The notes under the pieces: generated by a model
The model's database searches: none
Told to the model about the DNA's origin: nothing
What the model saw: the letters and a program-made list of their open reading frames with translations, nothing else
Shown: piece after piece, positions 8,060-17,612 of the stretch
Layout of the letters: each line of letters starts with the position of its first letter
Numbering within the stretch: position 1 is the first letter of the stretch
Program-made: the position numbers and the translations under genes
From: Phytoactinopolyspora halophila
Lineage (GTDB): Bacteria; Actinomycetota; Actinomycetes; Jiangellales; Jiangellaceae
Direction: 5' to 3'
NCBI RefSeq assembly: GCF_003287285.1
Contig: NZ_QMIG01000024.1
Coordinates: 1-64,000, forward strand
DNA: 64,000 bases

Positions 8060-9394
8060 ATGCACACCCCACCCCGGCTCATCTCAACCCGCTTCGCACC
8101 GATCGGTCTCCTGGCCGCAGGCGCGCTCGTCCTCGCCGCCTGTGGCGGTGACGACGGGGAGCAGACCGGTTCCGGCGAGGCGGATTCCTTCGCCGGCGAG
8201 ACCCTCCGGCTCTGGCACTACGAAGGCGACAACAGCGCGATGGGGATCGCCTGGGACGAGGCGATCGACATCTTCGAGGACGAGACCGGCGCGACGGTCG
8301 AGTTCGAGGAGAAGTCCTTCGAGCAGATCCGCCAGACGGCCAACATGGTGCTCAACACCGACGAGGCGCCGGACATCATGGAGTACAACAAGGGCAACGC
8401 CAGCGCCGGCCTGCTCGCCTCCCAGGGGTTGCTCACCGACATCTCCGACGCCGTGGAGGAGTACGGCTGGGACGAGAAGCTCGCCCCGACGGTGCAGACC
8501 ACGGCCCGTTATGACGACAACGGCGTGATGGGCTCCGGCTCGTGGTACGGGATTCCCAACTACGGCGAGTTCGTCATGGTCTACTACAACGAGGACCTGT
8601 TCGCCGAGCACGGGATCGAGATACCGGAGACTTACGACGATCTCGTGGCCGCCATGGACGAGTTCGTCGACGCCGGCGTGACACCGCTGGCCATGTCCGG
8701 GGCCGAGTACCCCGCGGGGCAGCTGTTCTACGAGCTCGCCCTCACCCAGGCCGACCGCCAGTTCGTCAACGACTACCAGCTGTACGAGAACCCGGTGGAC
8801 TTCTCCGGCCCGGAGCTTCGGTACGGCGCCGAGACGTTCAGCGAGTGGGTCGAGGCCGGATACATCGGCGACGAGACCGCCGGCCTGGCCGCCGAGGACA
8901 TGGGAACGTCCTTCATCGCCGGTGACTACCCGATGCTGTACTCGGGGTCGTGGTGGTACGGCCGCTTCGTGGACGAGATCGAGAGCTTCGACTGGAGCGT
9001 GTCCCTGTTCCCCGGCTCCGACCTGCACCCGGGCTCGAGCGGCAACCTCTGGGTCGTTCCCACGGCCGCGGAGAACGAGGAGCTCGCCTACGAGTTCATC
9101 GAGATCACCATGCGCCCGGAGATCCAGGCCACGCTCGGCAACAACGGTGGCGTCCCGGTCGCGGCCGAGCCGGATGACATCGACGACGACAAGAGCCTCG
9201 AGCTGATCAGCCTGTTCGAGGAGGCCGCGGAAAGCGACGGTCTCGCTTACTACCCGGACTGGCCGGTCCCCGGCTTCTACGACGATCTCGTGGGAGCGCT
9301 TCAGGAACTGATCAACCAGAACGCGACGCCGGAGGAGGTCCTCGAGCAGCTGCAAGTCGCCTACGACGCGGGTGTCGAGGACATCACGAACTAG
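8060..9394 (+). CDS. Extracellular sugar-binding lipoprotein of an ABC transporter
   Basis: The 444-residue family 1 solute-binding protein (MalE/UgpB-like) has a signal peptide ending in the lipobox LVLAAC with Cys28 as lipidation site. The mature part begins with an acidic linker and the typical TLRLWHYEGDNSAMGIAWDEAIDIF segment. It should be anchored outside the membrane and hand an oligosaccharide to the two following permeases. The ATG at 8060 has an upstream GAAGGAG ribosome site. It is strongly acidic, as usual for actinobacterial binding proteins. The ligand cannot be read directly, but GH31 and GH1 genes in the same operon point to xylose-substituted gluco-oligosaccharides. Confidence 0.92.
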   Translation: MHTPPRLISTRFAPIGLLAAGALVLAACGGDDGEQTGSGEADSFAGETLRLWHYEGDNSAMGIAWDEAIDIFEDETGATVEFEEKSFEQIRQTANMVLNTDEAPDIMEYNKGNASAGLLASQGLLTDISDAVEEYGWDEKLAPTVQTTARYDDNGVMGSGSWYGIPNYGEFVMVYYNEDLFAEHGIEIPETYDDLVAAMDEFVDAGVTPLAMSGAEYPAGQLFYELALTQADRQFVNDYQLYENPVDFSGPELRYGAETFSEWVEAGYIGDETAGLAAEDMGTSFIAGDYPMLYSGSWWYGRFVDEIESFDWSVSLFPGSDLHPGSSGNLWVVPTAAENEELAYEFIEITMRPEIQATLGNNGGVPVAAEPDDIDDDKSLELISLFEEAAESDGLAYYPDWPVPGFYDDLVGALQELINQNATPEEVLEQLQVAYDAGVEDITN

Positions 9395-9415
9395 AAGTCA
9401 GGTCCTCGTATCGCC

Positions 9416-10369
9416 ATGTCCACACTCACCAAGCCACCAGCTACAAGGGCCAGCGGCACCGGGACGCCGGACCGCAGCTCGAGTCGGGGGTACTGGCTCT
9501 ACCTGCTGCCCGGAGGGTTGCTCTTCGCCGCGGTCATCATCCTCCCGTTCGGGATGAACCTCGGGCTGAGCTTCGCCTCCTGGCCCGGTGTCGGCGACAT
9601 CGAATGGACCGGAACGGAGAACTACGTCCGGCTGTTCGGTGACGAAACGTTCTGGGCGTCGTTCCGCAACTCGGTCGCGATGATCATCGCGATGGTCGTC
9701 GTCCCCACCGCGGTCGGCCTGTTGCTGGCCTCCGTGCTGTTCGACGTGATCGGCAAGCGGTTCGGCGGCCGGACCGCGAGCACGTTGCGGGCGTTGTATT
9801 ACCTGCCGCAGATCCTGCCCGTGGCGATCGCCGGGATCGTCATGGGCTGGATCTTGCGTCCCCAGGACGGCGCCCTCAACACCCTGCTCGAGGCGGTGGG
9901 GCTGGGTGACGTCACCCAGAACTGGCTGGGCGATCCGGGCACGGCACTGCCGAGCGTGATGGCGATCATGGTGTGGGTCCAGATCGGCTACCCGGTCGTC
10001 ATCTTCATGGCCGCGCTGCAGCGGGTGGATCCCGAGCTGTACGAGGCGGCCGAGATCGACGGCGCGGGCTGGTTCCGCCGGTTCCGGGCCATCACCATCC
10101 CCCAGATCCGCCCGGAGACCTTCGTCGTCGCCCTCACCTGCACCATCGCGGCGATGAAGGTCTTCGGACCGGTCTTCGTGCTCACCCGGGGCGGGCCGGG
10201 TGATGCCACCAACGTGCCGTCGTACTTCGCCTACCAGAACTTCTTCGAGCGGGCCGACGTCGGGTACGGCGCGGCCATCTCCACCATCCTCACGCTCATC
10301 ATCATCGTGCTGAGCGTGATCTTCATCAGGTTCCAGGCCAAGAGTGAGCGCAAGGAGCGCGGCCGATGA
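9416..10369 (+). CDS. Sugar ABC transporter permease (MalF/MsmF type)
   Basis: The 317-residue inner-membrane protein has six predicted transmembrane segments; the first lies about residues 25-45. The cytoplasmic EAA loop that docks the ATPase is seen as YEAAEIDGAGWFRRFRAITIP near residue 205. It begins 21 bp after the binding-protein stop and overlaps the next permease start by 4 bp (ATGA). It forms the translocation channel with that partner. No ATPase gene is present in the operon, so a shared MsiK-like ATPase encoded elsewhere is probably used, as is common in actinobacteria. Confidence 0.93.
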   Translation: MSTLTKPPATRASGTGTPDRSSSRGYWLYLLPGGLLFAAVIILPFGMNLGLSFASWPGVGDIEWTGTENYVRLFGDETFWASFRNSVAMIIAMVVVPTAVGLLLASVLFDVIGKRFGGRTASTLRALYYLPQILPVAIAGIVMGWILRPQDGALNTLLEAVGLGDVTQNWLGDPGTALPSVMAIMVWVQIGYPVVIFMAALQRVDPELYEAAEIDGAGWFRRFRAITIPQIRPETFVVALTCTIAAMKVFGPVFVLTRGGPGDATNVPSYFAYQNFFERADVGYGAAISTILTLIIIVLSVIFIRFQAKSERKERGR

Positions 10370-11259
10370 GCGCGACCGACACCGCACCCCGCGCCCCCGT
10401 CAGCACGCCCGCCCCGTCCGGTAGGCGCGACCGTTACCGGCGCGGCCCGATGCGCTGGCTCGTGCTGGCCCTGTTGATCGCTGGCGCGGCCGTAGTCCTC
10501 TTCCCGTTCGCGATCATCCTGCTGAACGCGTTCAAGTCGCCGACGGAGTACTCGAACGCGGGACCGCTGGCCTTCCCCACCGAGATCTACGTCGAGGGGA
10601 TGATCGATTTCTGGAACCAGGTCAACTTCGGCCGGAAGCTGTGGAACTCGTTCATGATCGCCGGCTCGGTGGCGGTCCTCGGCGTCGTCGTGTCGTTGTT
10701 CAACGCCTACGCGCTCGGTATCGGCCGGGTGAAGGGGCGGCTGAGCATCGTGGTGCTCTTCCTCATCGCGAACATGCTCCCGCACGAGGCGCTGGTGTAT
10801 CCGCTGTACTGGATGGCCAACCAGGTCGGGCTCTACAACACGCAGCTCGCCGTGATCATCATCTTCACGGTGATCCAGAGCGCCTTCGGTACGTACCTCC
10901 TGGCGTCCGTCTTCGGTACGTTCCCGCAGGAGCTTCTCGAGGCGGCAAAGCTCGACGGTGCCTCGAAGTGGCAGATCCTGTGGCGGGTCGTCTTCCCGAT
11001 CAGCCGGCCCACGCTCTCGGTGCTGTTCGTGTTCTTCTTCATCTGGACCTGGAACGAGTTCTTCATACCGCTGATCTTCCTCATCTCCAATGATCGCCAG
11101 ACCGTGCCGGTCGCCCTGGGTGTCCTGGAGGGCGAGCGGCTGATGGACGCCACCACCACGAGCGCGGCCGCGCTGCTGGGCGTGATTCCGGCGGTCATCT
11201 TCTTCCTCATCTTCCAGCGCACCCTCGCACGCGGCATCACCGCGGGTGCGGTCAAGTAG
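10366..11259 (+). CDS. Sugar ABC transporter permease (MalG/MsmG type)
   Basis: The 297-residue second permease subunit has a proline-rich basic N-terminus followed by six transmembrane helices starting about residue 27. The EAA loop is LEAAKLDGASKWQILWRVVFP near residue 188, and the C-terminus ends LARGITAGAVK, a family hallmark. It overlaps the upstream permease by 4 bp, implying translational coupling. With the preceding permease it should import the ligand of the lipoprotein at 8060-9394. Confidence 0.93.
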   Translation: MSATDTAPRAPVSTPAPSGRRDRYRRGPMRWLVLALLIAGAAVVLFPFAIILLNAFKSPTEYSNAGPLAFPTEIYVEGMIDFWNQVNFGRKLWNSFMIAGSVAVLGVVVSLFNAYALGIGRVKGRLSIVVLFLIANMLPHEALVYPLYWMANQVGLYNTQLAVIIIFTVIQSAFGTYLLASVFGTFPQELLEAAKLDGASKWQILWRVVFPISRPTLSVLFVFFFIWTWNEFFIPLIFLISNDRQTVPVALGVLEGERLMDATTTSAAALLGVIPAVIFFLIFQRTLARGITAGAVK

Positions 11260-11289
11260 TACCCGAACAAGCAGCGAAAGGATCCCGCG

Positions 11290-13572
11290 TTGAAGTTCAC
11301 CGACGGCTATTGGGGCATGCGCCCCGGTGTCCAGGCACTACACCCGGCCGAGGCGTACGATGTCGAGCCCGGCGATACCGGATTCACCGTCTATGCCCCT
11401 ACCCGGCACATCGCCCGCCGCGGTGACACTCTCAACCGCCCCCTGGTGACCACACGGTTCTCGTCGCCCATGCCCGGGGTGATCTCCGTGCGCCTGACGC
11501 ATCACGCCGGTGGCCTGCGGCGTCCGCCCCACTTCGAGCTTCCCGGGACCGGTTCTCCCGACGTGGACGTCCGGGTGGACGACGGAGCGGCCGAGCTCAC
11601 CAGTGGCGATCTCACGGTCCGGGTGCGGCGCGGCGACAGCTGGCGGGTCGACTTCCTCGCCGGCGAGCGGGTACTCACGTCGTCCGGCTCCACCGGCATG
11701 GGCTTCATGACGACTGCCGACGGCTCTCACTACGCGCTCGAGCGGCTAGATCTGAACCCGGGCGACACGGTGTACGGGCTGGGCGAGCGATTCGGCCCGT
11801 TCGTGAAGAACGGCCAGTCGGTGGACATCTGGAACAACGACGGCGGCACGGCCAGCGAGCAGGCCTACAAGAACGTCCCGTTCTACCTGACCAATGCCGG
11901 CTACGGGATCTTCGTCAACCATCCGGGGCTGGTGTCCTTCGAGGTAGCTTCCGAGATCGTCTCGCGTACCCAGTTCAGTGTCGAGGACCAGGAACTGGAA
12001 TATTTCGTCATCTACGGCCCCACCCCGAAGGACATCCTGCGCCGCTACACGGCACTGACCGGCCGGCCCGCCCCGGTGCCCGCGTGGTCGCACGGGTTGT
12101 GGCTGTCGACGTCGTTCACCACCGACTACGACGAGGCCACCGTGAGCTCGTTCGTCGACGGCATGGCCGAGCGTGACATCCCGCTGAGCGTCTTTCACTT
12201 CGACTGCTTCTGGATGCGCGAGTTCCACTGGTGCGATTTCGAGTGGGACCCGCGTACCTTCCCCGATCCCCAGGGCATGATCGACCGCCTGAAGGATCGG
12301 GGCGTGCGGATCTGCCTGTGGATCAACCCGTACATCGCGCAGCGTTCGCACCTCTTCGAGGAGGGCAAGGCCAAGGGCTATCTCGTTCGGCGGCCGGACG
12401 GCTCGGTCTGGCAATGGGACAACTGGCAGGCCGGCATGGCGCTGGTCGACTTCACCAACCCGGCCGCGCGTGACTGGTACGCCTCCCACCTGCGCCGCCT
12501 GCTGGACATGGGGGTCGACACGTTCAAGACCGACTTCGGCGAGCGGATCCCCACGGATGTGATCTGGGAGGACGGCTCCGACCCGCACCGGATGCACAAC
12601 TACTACACGCACCTGTACAACCAGACGGTCTTCGAGCTCCTGCGCGAGCACCGTGGCGCGGACGAGGCGGTCGTGTTCGCGCGCTCAGCCACCGCGGGCG
12701 GCCAGCGCTTCCCGGTGCATTGGGGCGGGGATTGCGATTCCACGTTCGCCTCGATGGCCGAATCGCTGCGCGGCGGGCTGTCCCTGGCGATGTCCGGATT
12801 CGGCTACTGGAGCCACGACATCGGCGGGTTCGAGAACACGCCGGACCCGGCCGTGTTCAAGCGGTGGTGCGCCTTCGGCCTCTTGTCGTCGCACAGCCGG
12901 CTGCACGGCTCGGGCTCCTACCGGGTGCCGTGGGTGTTCGACGACGAGGCGACCGATGTGCTGCGCGCGTTCACGAAGCTGAAGATGCGGTTGATGCCCT
13001 ACCTCGCGGCAACGGCGCGTGACGTCGGCGAGCACGGCACACCGATGATGCGGCCCATGGTGCTGGAATTCCCGGAGGATCGCGCGACGACGCATGTGGA
13101 ATTGCAGTACATGCTCGGTGATCGGCTGCTCGTTGCTCCGGTGATGTCGGCGGCCGGCCAGGTGTCATACTACGTGCCGGATGGGACGTGGACGTCGTTG
13201 CTCGACGGCTCGACCGTGCAGGGACCGCGGTGGTTCACCCAGACGCACGGGTTCGACAGCCTGCCGCTGCTCGTGCGGCCCGACACGGTGCTGCCTATCG
13301 GCGCCGTCGACGACCGCCCGGATTACGATTACGCCGACGGCGTCACGTTGTGGCTGTACGAGCTCTCCGACGGCCACGACTCCGAGCTCACCATTCCCGA
13401 TTCGACCGGCACTGCGCAGACTGTGTTTTCCATCACGCGGCGCGGATCAACCGTCACGATCCGCGCGGCGCATTTCGGGAACGCTCCCAAGCCATGGCAA
13501 GCTGGCGTTGCCGGCACCGGCACCGTCGTCGAGGCCCCCGCCGGCAGCACCGAACTGACCCTGAACCTGTGA
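11290..13572 (+). CDS. yicI: GH31 alpha-xylosidase (YicI type)
   Basis: The 760-residue protein closely follows the E. coli alpha-xylosidase YicI along its whole length (YicI has 772). It hydrolyses terminal alpha-1,6-xylosyl residues such as those of isoprimeverose and xyloglucan oligosaccharides. The nucleophile motif FKTDFGERIP places Asp415, and HWGGDC places the acid/base Asp481. There is no signal peptide, so it acts in the cytosol on imported sugar. Translation starts at TTG 11290, preceded by GAAAGGA, and 30 bp separate it from the permease gene. The GH1 gene follows after 14 bp. Confidence 0.93.
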   Translation: MKFTDGYWGMRPGVQALHPAEAYDVEPGDTGFTVYAPTRHIARRGDTLNRPLVTTRFSSPMPGVISVRLTHHAGGLRRPPHFELPGTGSPDVDVRVDDGAAELTSGDLTVRVRRGDSWRVDFLAGERVLTSSGSTGMGFMTTADGSHYALERLDLNPGDTVYGLGERFGPFVKNGQSVDIWNNDGGTASEQAYKNVPFYLTNAGYGIFVNHPGLVSFEVASEIVSRTQFSVEDQELEYFVIYGPTPKDILRRYTALTGRPAPVPAWSHGLWLSTSFTTDYDEATVSSFVDGMAERDIPLSVFHFDCFWMREFHWCDFEWDPRTFPDPQGMIDRLKDRGVRICLWINPYIAQRSHLFEEGKAKGYLVRRPDGSVWQWDNWQAGMALVDFTNPAARDWYASHLRRLLDMGVDTFKTDFGERIPTDVIWEDGSDPHRMHNYYTHLYNQTVFELLREHRGADEAVVFARSATAGGQRFPVHWGGDCDSTFASMAESLRGGLSLAMSGFGYWSHDIGGFENTPDPAVFKRWCAFGLLSSHSRLHGSGSYRVPWVFDDEATDVLRAFTKLKMRLMPYLAATARDVGEHGTPMMRPMVLEFPEDRATTHVELQYMLGDRLLVAPVMSAAGQVSYYVPDGTWTSLLDGSTVQGPRWFTQTHGFDSLPLLVRPDTVLPIGAVDDRPDYDYADGVTLWLYELSDGHDSELTIPDSTGTAQTVFSITRRGSTVTIRAAHFGNAPKPWQAGVAGTGTVVEAPAGSTELTLNL

Positions 13573-13586
13573 GGAGATAGGCGCCC

Positions 13587-14993
13587 ATGAGCACGAATCT
13601 TCGAGACCGATTCCCGGATGATTTCATCTGGGGCTCGGCCACCGCGTCGTACCAGATCGAAGGCGCGGCCAAGGAAGGCGGGCGCGGGCCGTCCATCTGG
13701 GACACCTTCTCCCACACACCGGGCAAGACGCTGAACGGTGACACCGGCGACGTCGCCTGCGACCATTACCACCGCCTGAACGAGGACCTCGGGCACATCG
13801 CCGACCTCGGTCTGGACGCGTACCGCTTCTCCATCGCGTGGCCACGCGTCCAGCCCAGCGGGATCGGCCCGCTCAACCAGGAAGGCGTGGACTTCTACGA
13901 GCGGCTCGTCGACGGCCTGCTCGAACGCGGGGTGCAGCCGGTGGCCACCCTCTACCACTGGGACCTTCCCCAGGAGCTTGAAGATGCCGGCGGTTGGCCG
14001 GCGCGCGACACCGCCTACCGGTTCGCGGAGTACGCCGAGCACATGGCGCGCGTTCTCGGTGACCGGGTGCACACCTGGACCACCCTCAACGAGCCGTGGT
14101 GCTCGGCCTACCTGGGCTATGCCTCGGGTGTGCACGCCCCGGGGCGCACGGAGCCCGCGTCGGCGCTGGCGGCGGTGCACCATCTCAATCTCGCGCACGG
14201 CCTGGCCGGGCGCGCCATCCGTGCCGAGCTGCCCGGGGCGCGGCTGTCGGTCACGCTGAACCTGCACGTCGTGCGGCCGGTCGATCCCGGCAGTGAGAGC
14301 GACGTCGAGGCGGTGCGCCGCATCGACGCGATCGCGAACCGGGCCTTCCTCGGCCCGCAGCTCGATGCCGCGTATCCGCAGGACCTGCTCGACGACACCG
14401 CGCACGTCACCGACTGGTCATTCGTCCACGACGGGGACACCGACATGGCATGCGTGCCGCTGGACATCCTCGGCGTGAACTACTACTCGACCAAGCAGGT
14501 TCGGCTCTGGGACGGCAGCGGAGACCCGAGCGCCAACGACGGCCACGGCAACGCCGCGGGGTCGCCGTGGGTGGCGGCCGACGACATCGAGTTCGTCCGC
14601 CCACCCGGCCCGTACACGGCCATGGGCTGGGACATCGATCCGAGCGGGATGACCGAGCTGCTGCTTAGGCTGCACCGCGAGTACCCCGAGTTGCCGCTGA
14701 TGATCACGGAGAACGGTGCCGCGTTCGACGACGTCGTCTCTGACGACGGCGCGGTGCACGACGCCCGGCGGGTGGACTACGTGCGCGATCACATCGCGGC
14801 GGTGGCCGATGCCCGGGACGCCGGGGCCGACATGCGGGGTTACTTCTTGTGGTCGCTGATGGACAACTTCGAGTGGTCGTACGGATACGACCGGCGGTTC
14901 GGGATCATCCGGGTGAACTATGAAACCGGTGAACGAATGTGGAAGGACTCCGCCTACTGGTATCGTGATTTAATCGCCGGTCGCGCCACGTGA
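13587..14993 (+). CDS. GH1 beta-glucosidase
   Basis: The 468-residue cytosolic family 1 glycosidase has the N-terminal signature [15 protein letters not shown]. The acid/base Glu169 lies in TLNEPW and the nucleophile Glu375 in ITENGA. The aglycone-side block [17 protein letters not shown] closes the domain. It should remove beta-linked glucose (or a similar sugar) from oligosaccharides after alpha-xylosidase has stripped the side chains. It is the last gene of the sugar operon; the stop lies 15-48 bp before the fusion gene at 15042, depending on that gene's start. The ribosome site is GAGGAG. Confidence 0.94.
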   Translation: MSTNLRDRFPDDFIWGSATASYQIEGAAKEGGRGPSIWDTFSHTPGKTLNGDTGDVACDHYHRLNEDLGHIADLGLDAYRFSIAWPRVQPSGIGPLNQEGVDFYERLVDGLLERGVQPVATLYHWDLPQELEDAGGWPARDTAYRFAEYAEHMARVLGDRVHTWTTLNEPWCSAYLGYASGVHAPGRTEPASALAAVHHLNLAHGLAGRAIRAELPGARLSVTLNLHVVRPVDPGSESDVEAVRRIDAIANRAFLGPQLDAAYPQDLLDDTAHVTDWSFVHDGDTDMACVPLDILGVNYYSTKQVRLWDGSGDPSANDGHGNAAGSPWVAADDIEFVRPPGPYTAMGWDIDPSGMTELLLRLHREYPELPLMITENGAAFDDVVSDDGAVHDARRVDYVRDHIAAVADARDAGADMRGYFLWSLMDNFEWSYGYDRRFGIIRVNYETGERMWKDSAYWYRDLIAGRAT

Positions 14994-15041
14994 GCGCGTC
15001 GCCTTCCGATGACGCCTCACCATTCACGTAAGGTAAAGCGG

Positions 15042-17612
15042 GTGTTACGGAAGAGCGTCACGATCACGCGAGCCTCGGCTCTGGAATTCCGGGTGCCTTC
15101 ATCGCGTGGGACGCGCGCCGCGCGCTCCGACGCGTACGACCTCATGATCCAACTCGACGGCGCTGCGCGCGGGCGGACCGTGCGCGGTGTCGGCGCGGCT
15201 GGCGTCCACCGTCGAGCTACGGAACTCGGCCAACAGCGATCGTACTGGGACGTCGTACAGTCCGCACTCGACCAGGTGGAAGGGGCGTCACTCCCCGCTC
15301 ACCCCCCGAAGGCGCTGGCCCTACTCGGGGAGATAGCGGACGGTTTGCGGGAATCGATCCCGGGTGAACGAAGCCCCGGAGAGCACGCCGTCCTTGCCGC
15401 CGTCGATGTCGCGCTCGCCGACGTCGCGGCGCAAGCCAAGGGGATCTCCATGGCCGCTTTCCTGGGTGGAAGGCGTGGGCCGCTGCCGACCGGCCAGGTC
15501 TTCAGCGCCCGCCAGCCCGAGGACGTGCTCCGGAAACACGTGGCGGGCGGACCGGCGGGACCGGTTCTCAAGTTCACCGATCTTCCGGATCGGCAGGCCG
15601 CGCTCGATATCGCCCTGGCCATGGCGAACGCCACGGCGGGTCACACGCCGCTCTGGCTGGAACTGGACGCTGCGTGCGAGCGATCGGAGCTGCTCGCGCT
15701 CGTCGACACGCTGGCCGCTCGAATGGCAGCCGGTGAGCTACCGGGGCGGCTCATCGTGCAGCCGGTCTGGAGCGCCGAGAGCTATCTCGAGGTCGCCGCG
15801 TTGCAGGAGACGGCGGAGGCGGCCGGTATCGAGCTCATGGCCGAGGTGGGGGACGCGCACGACGCTGACGCCGCCGCCGGTCACGGGATCCGCGCGGTCG
15901 GTCTGACACCCCAGCGTGCTGGCGGGATCTCGGGTGCGCTGCGGATCGCCGCGCACCTGAAGACGCACCATCCCGACGTGCGAGTCGGCTTGTCCACCGA
16001 ATCGCATCTACCGGGCATCACGGCACGGGCCGTCATGGAGCTCGCCACGGCGCTGCCACGCCTCGACTATTGCGCGGTGATGCCGTCCACCGTGAGCCCG
16101 ACGACGGACATCGAGCCGCCGGTAGGATACGCGGACGGTGACCACCATGCCGTACCCGGCGACGGTCCGGGCCTCGGTGCCCGTATCGATTGGGCGTCTG
16201 GCGTCGGGTACATCGCGCGGGCCGCCGACGGGGCCCGGTCCCGGCGTCCACGGCCCACCTACGCCGGACGTCCCGCCAACGAGTTCGACATCGACGCGTT
16301 GTTGCCCTTCGCGAGCGGCAACGGTGATATTCGGGTTACCACTCCGCTGATCGAGCGGGCCGCCTTGCGCCGTGGTCTGGACACGGTGCGGCTGTCGCGC
16401 CGCATCGTGCTTGCCGACCATTCCGACCTCGCCACCCCGCTGTTCTTCAGCCCGAACATGTCCGCGTGGATCGCCCGCCCGGCGCAACAGGTTACGGGCG
16501 ACAAAGAGCTGACCCGCCAGGTCTTGCGGGACGCGGGCGTACCGGTTCCGCAGGGTGCCGCATTCGGTCCGGACGAGGTCGACGCTGCCGTGCAGTACGC
16601 GATGTCAATCGTGTCGCAGGGCACGCACGTGGTCGTCAAGCCGTCTCGGGGTCTGCACGGTACCGGGGTATCCACGGACCTGCGCGAGGAGGCGGATGTA
16701 CGCAAGGCGATCACGACGTTGACGGAGACGAAGTTCGGCGGCCAGCCGTTCGTCGTCGAGAGCTACGTACCCGGCGACGACTACCGGCTGCTTGTCGTGG
16801 GCGGACAGGTCGTCTCGGTGGTCCTGAAACGTCCAGCGTCGGTCATCGGCGACGGGACATCCACCATCGCCGAGCTGGTCGTGCAGAAGAACAGGGACCG
16901 GTTGGAGAATCCGCATACCCGCGGCTGCCTGTTGCGGTTCGGCACCGACACGCGGCACTGGCTCGACCGGCAAGGCCTGACGCCGGAGAGCGTTCCAGCG
17001 CCCGGCACGGCGGTGCGCCTGGGCAGCGCCGGGAATATCGCCACAGGTGGGGAGAGTATCGAGGTCCTCGACGAGACCCACCCGAGCCTGCTCGACCTGG
17101 CCGTCCGGGCGGTGCACGCGGTCCCCGGACTCGATCACGCCGGCGTCGACGTGATGGCTGATCACCTCGCCGGCCTGGATGATCACGCGGCGGCCGTCAT
17201 CGAGCTGAACGCCAAACCCGCGACGACCTTTCACCACTTCCCACTCGCCGGATCGGCACGCGATGTCTCCAGCGACCTGGTCGCGCGCAGCTGCGTGCTG
17301 GCCGGCATAGATCCGGGTCCCGCGCGTGAGCGGCTGGCGTTGCGGATCGACGTCGAAGGCCGGGTGCAGAAAGTCGGGTACCGGCAATGGTTCGCCCGCC
17401 TCGCGCACTCCCGGGGTGTTGTCGGCTCGATCCACAACCGTGCTTCCGGCAGCGTCACAGCTTTCGTGTCCGGCGCCAGCGACGACGCCAGCCTGCTGGC
17501 GTCGTGTGCCATGATGGGGTCGCAACGCAGCCGGGTCGACCGGGTAACCACCACGCATGTCACCGATGTCCACCCGGACGACCGCTTCGAAGTGTCGGAG
17601 GTACGGGCATGA
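15042..17612 (+). CDS. Enolase-like / cyanophycin-synthetase-type ATP-grasp / acylphosphatase fusion protein
   Basis: A three-part fusion of about 856 residues. Residues 1-350 follow the mandelate-racemase/muconate-lactonizing (enolase superfamily) pattern: VTITRASALEFRVPSS, a GVG segment, AVLAAVDVALADVAA then FLGGRRG, LKFTD and LELDAA. The usual second metal ligand (E in E-x-P) is replaced: the motif reads IVQPVW, so this domain may be non-catalytic. Residues about 420-750 are an ATP-grasp ligase of the cyanophycin synthetase/GshAB type: TPLIERAALRRGLDTVRLS, GDKELTRQVL, VVVKPSRGLHGTGVS, VVESYVPGDDYRLLVVGG and AVIELNAKPATT. Residues about 764-840 are acylphosphatase-like (DVEGRVQKVGYRQWFARLA then IHNRASG), keeping the Arg and Asn of the active site. 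It presumably forms an amide via an acyl phosphate; the product is unknown. The GTG at 15042 has AAGG upstream and a TAAGGT box 8 bp before it (possibly leaderless); an ATG at 15009 is the alternative. Confidence 0.75.
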   Translation: MLRKSVTITRASALEFRVPSSRGTRAARSDAYDLMIQLDGAARGRTVRGVGAAGVHRRATELGQQRSYWDVVQSALDQVEGASLPAHPPKALALLGEIADGLRESIPGERSPGEHAVLAAVDVALADVAAQAKGISMAAFLGGRRGPLPTGQVFSARQPEDVLRKHVAGGPAGPVLKFTDLPDRQAALDIALAMANATAGHTPLWLELDAACERSELLALVDTLAARMAAGELPGRLIVQPVWSAESYLEVAALQETAEAAGIELMAEVGDAHDADAAAGHGIRAVGLTPQRAGGISGALRIAAHLKTHHPDVRVGLSTESHLPGITARAVMELATALPRLDYCAVMPSTVSPTTDIEPPVGYADGDHHAVPGDGPGLGARIDWASGVGYIARAADGARSRRPRPTYAGRPANEFDIDALLPFASGNGDIRVTTPLIERAALRRGLDTVRLSRRIVLADHSDLATPLFFSPNMSAWIARPAQQVTGDKELTRQVLRDAGVPVPQGAAFGPDEVDAAVQYAMSIVSQGTHVVVKPSRGLHGTGVSTDLREEADVRKAITTLTETKFGGQPFVVESYVPGDDYRLLVVGGQVVSVVLKRPASVIGDGTSTIAELVVQKNRDRLENPHTRGCLLRFGTDTRHWLDRQGLTPESVPAPGTAVRLGSAGNIATGGESIEVLDETHPSLLDLAVRAVHAVPGLDHAGVDVMADHLAGLDDHAAAVIELNAKPATTFHHFPLAGSARDVSSDLVARSCVLAGIDPGPARERLALRIDVEGRVQKVGYRQWFARLAHSRGVVGSIHNRASGSVTAFVSGASDDASLLASCAMMGSQRSRVDRVTTTHVTDVHPDDRFEVSEVRA

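Noticed and set aside
15009-15041. ATG 15009 as start of the fusion gene
   Set aside because: It is only 15 bp after the GH1 stop with no ribosome site; GTG 15042 with AAGG upstream fits the enolase-like start better. It remains an alternative.
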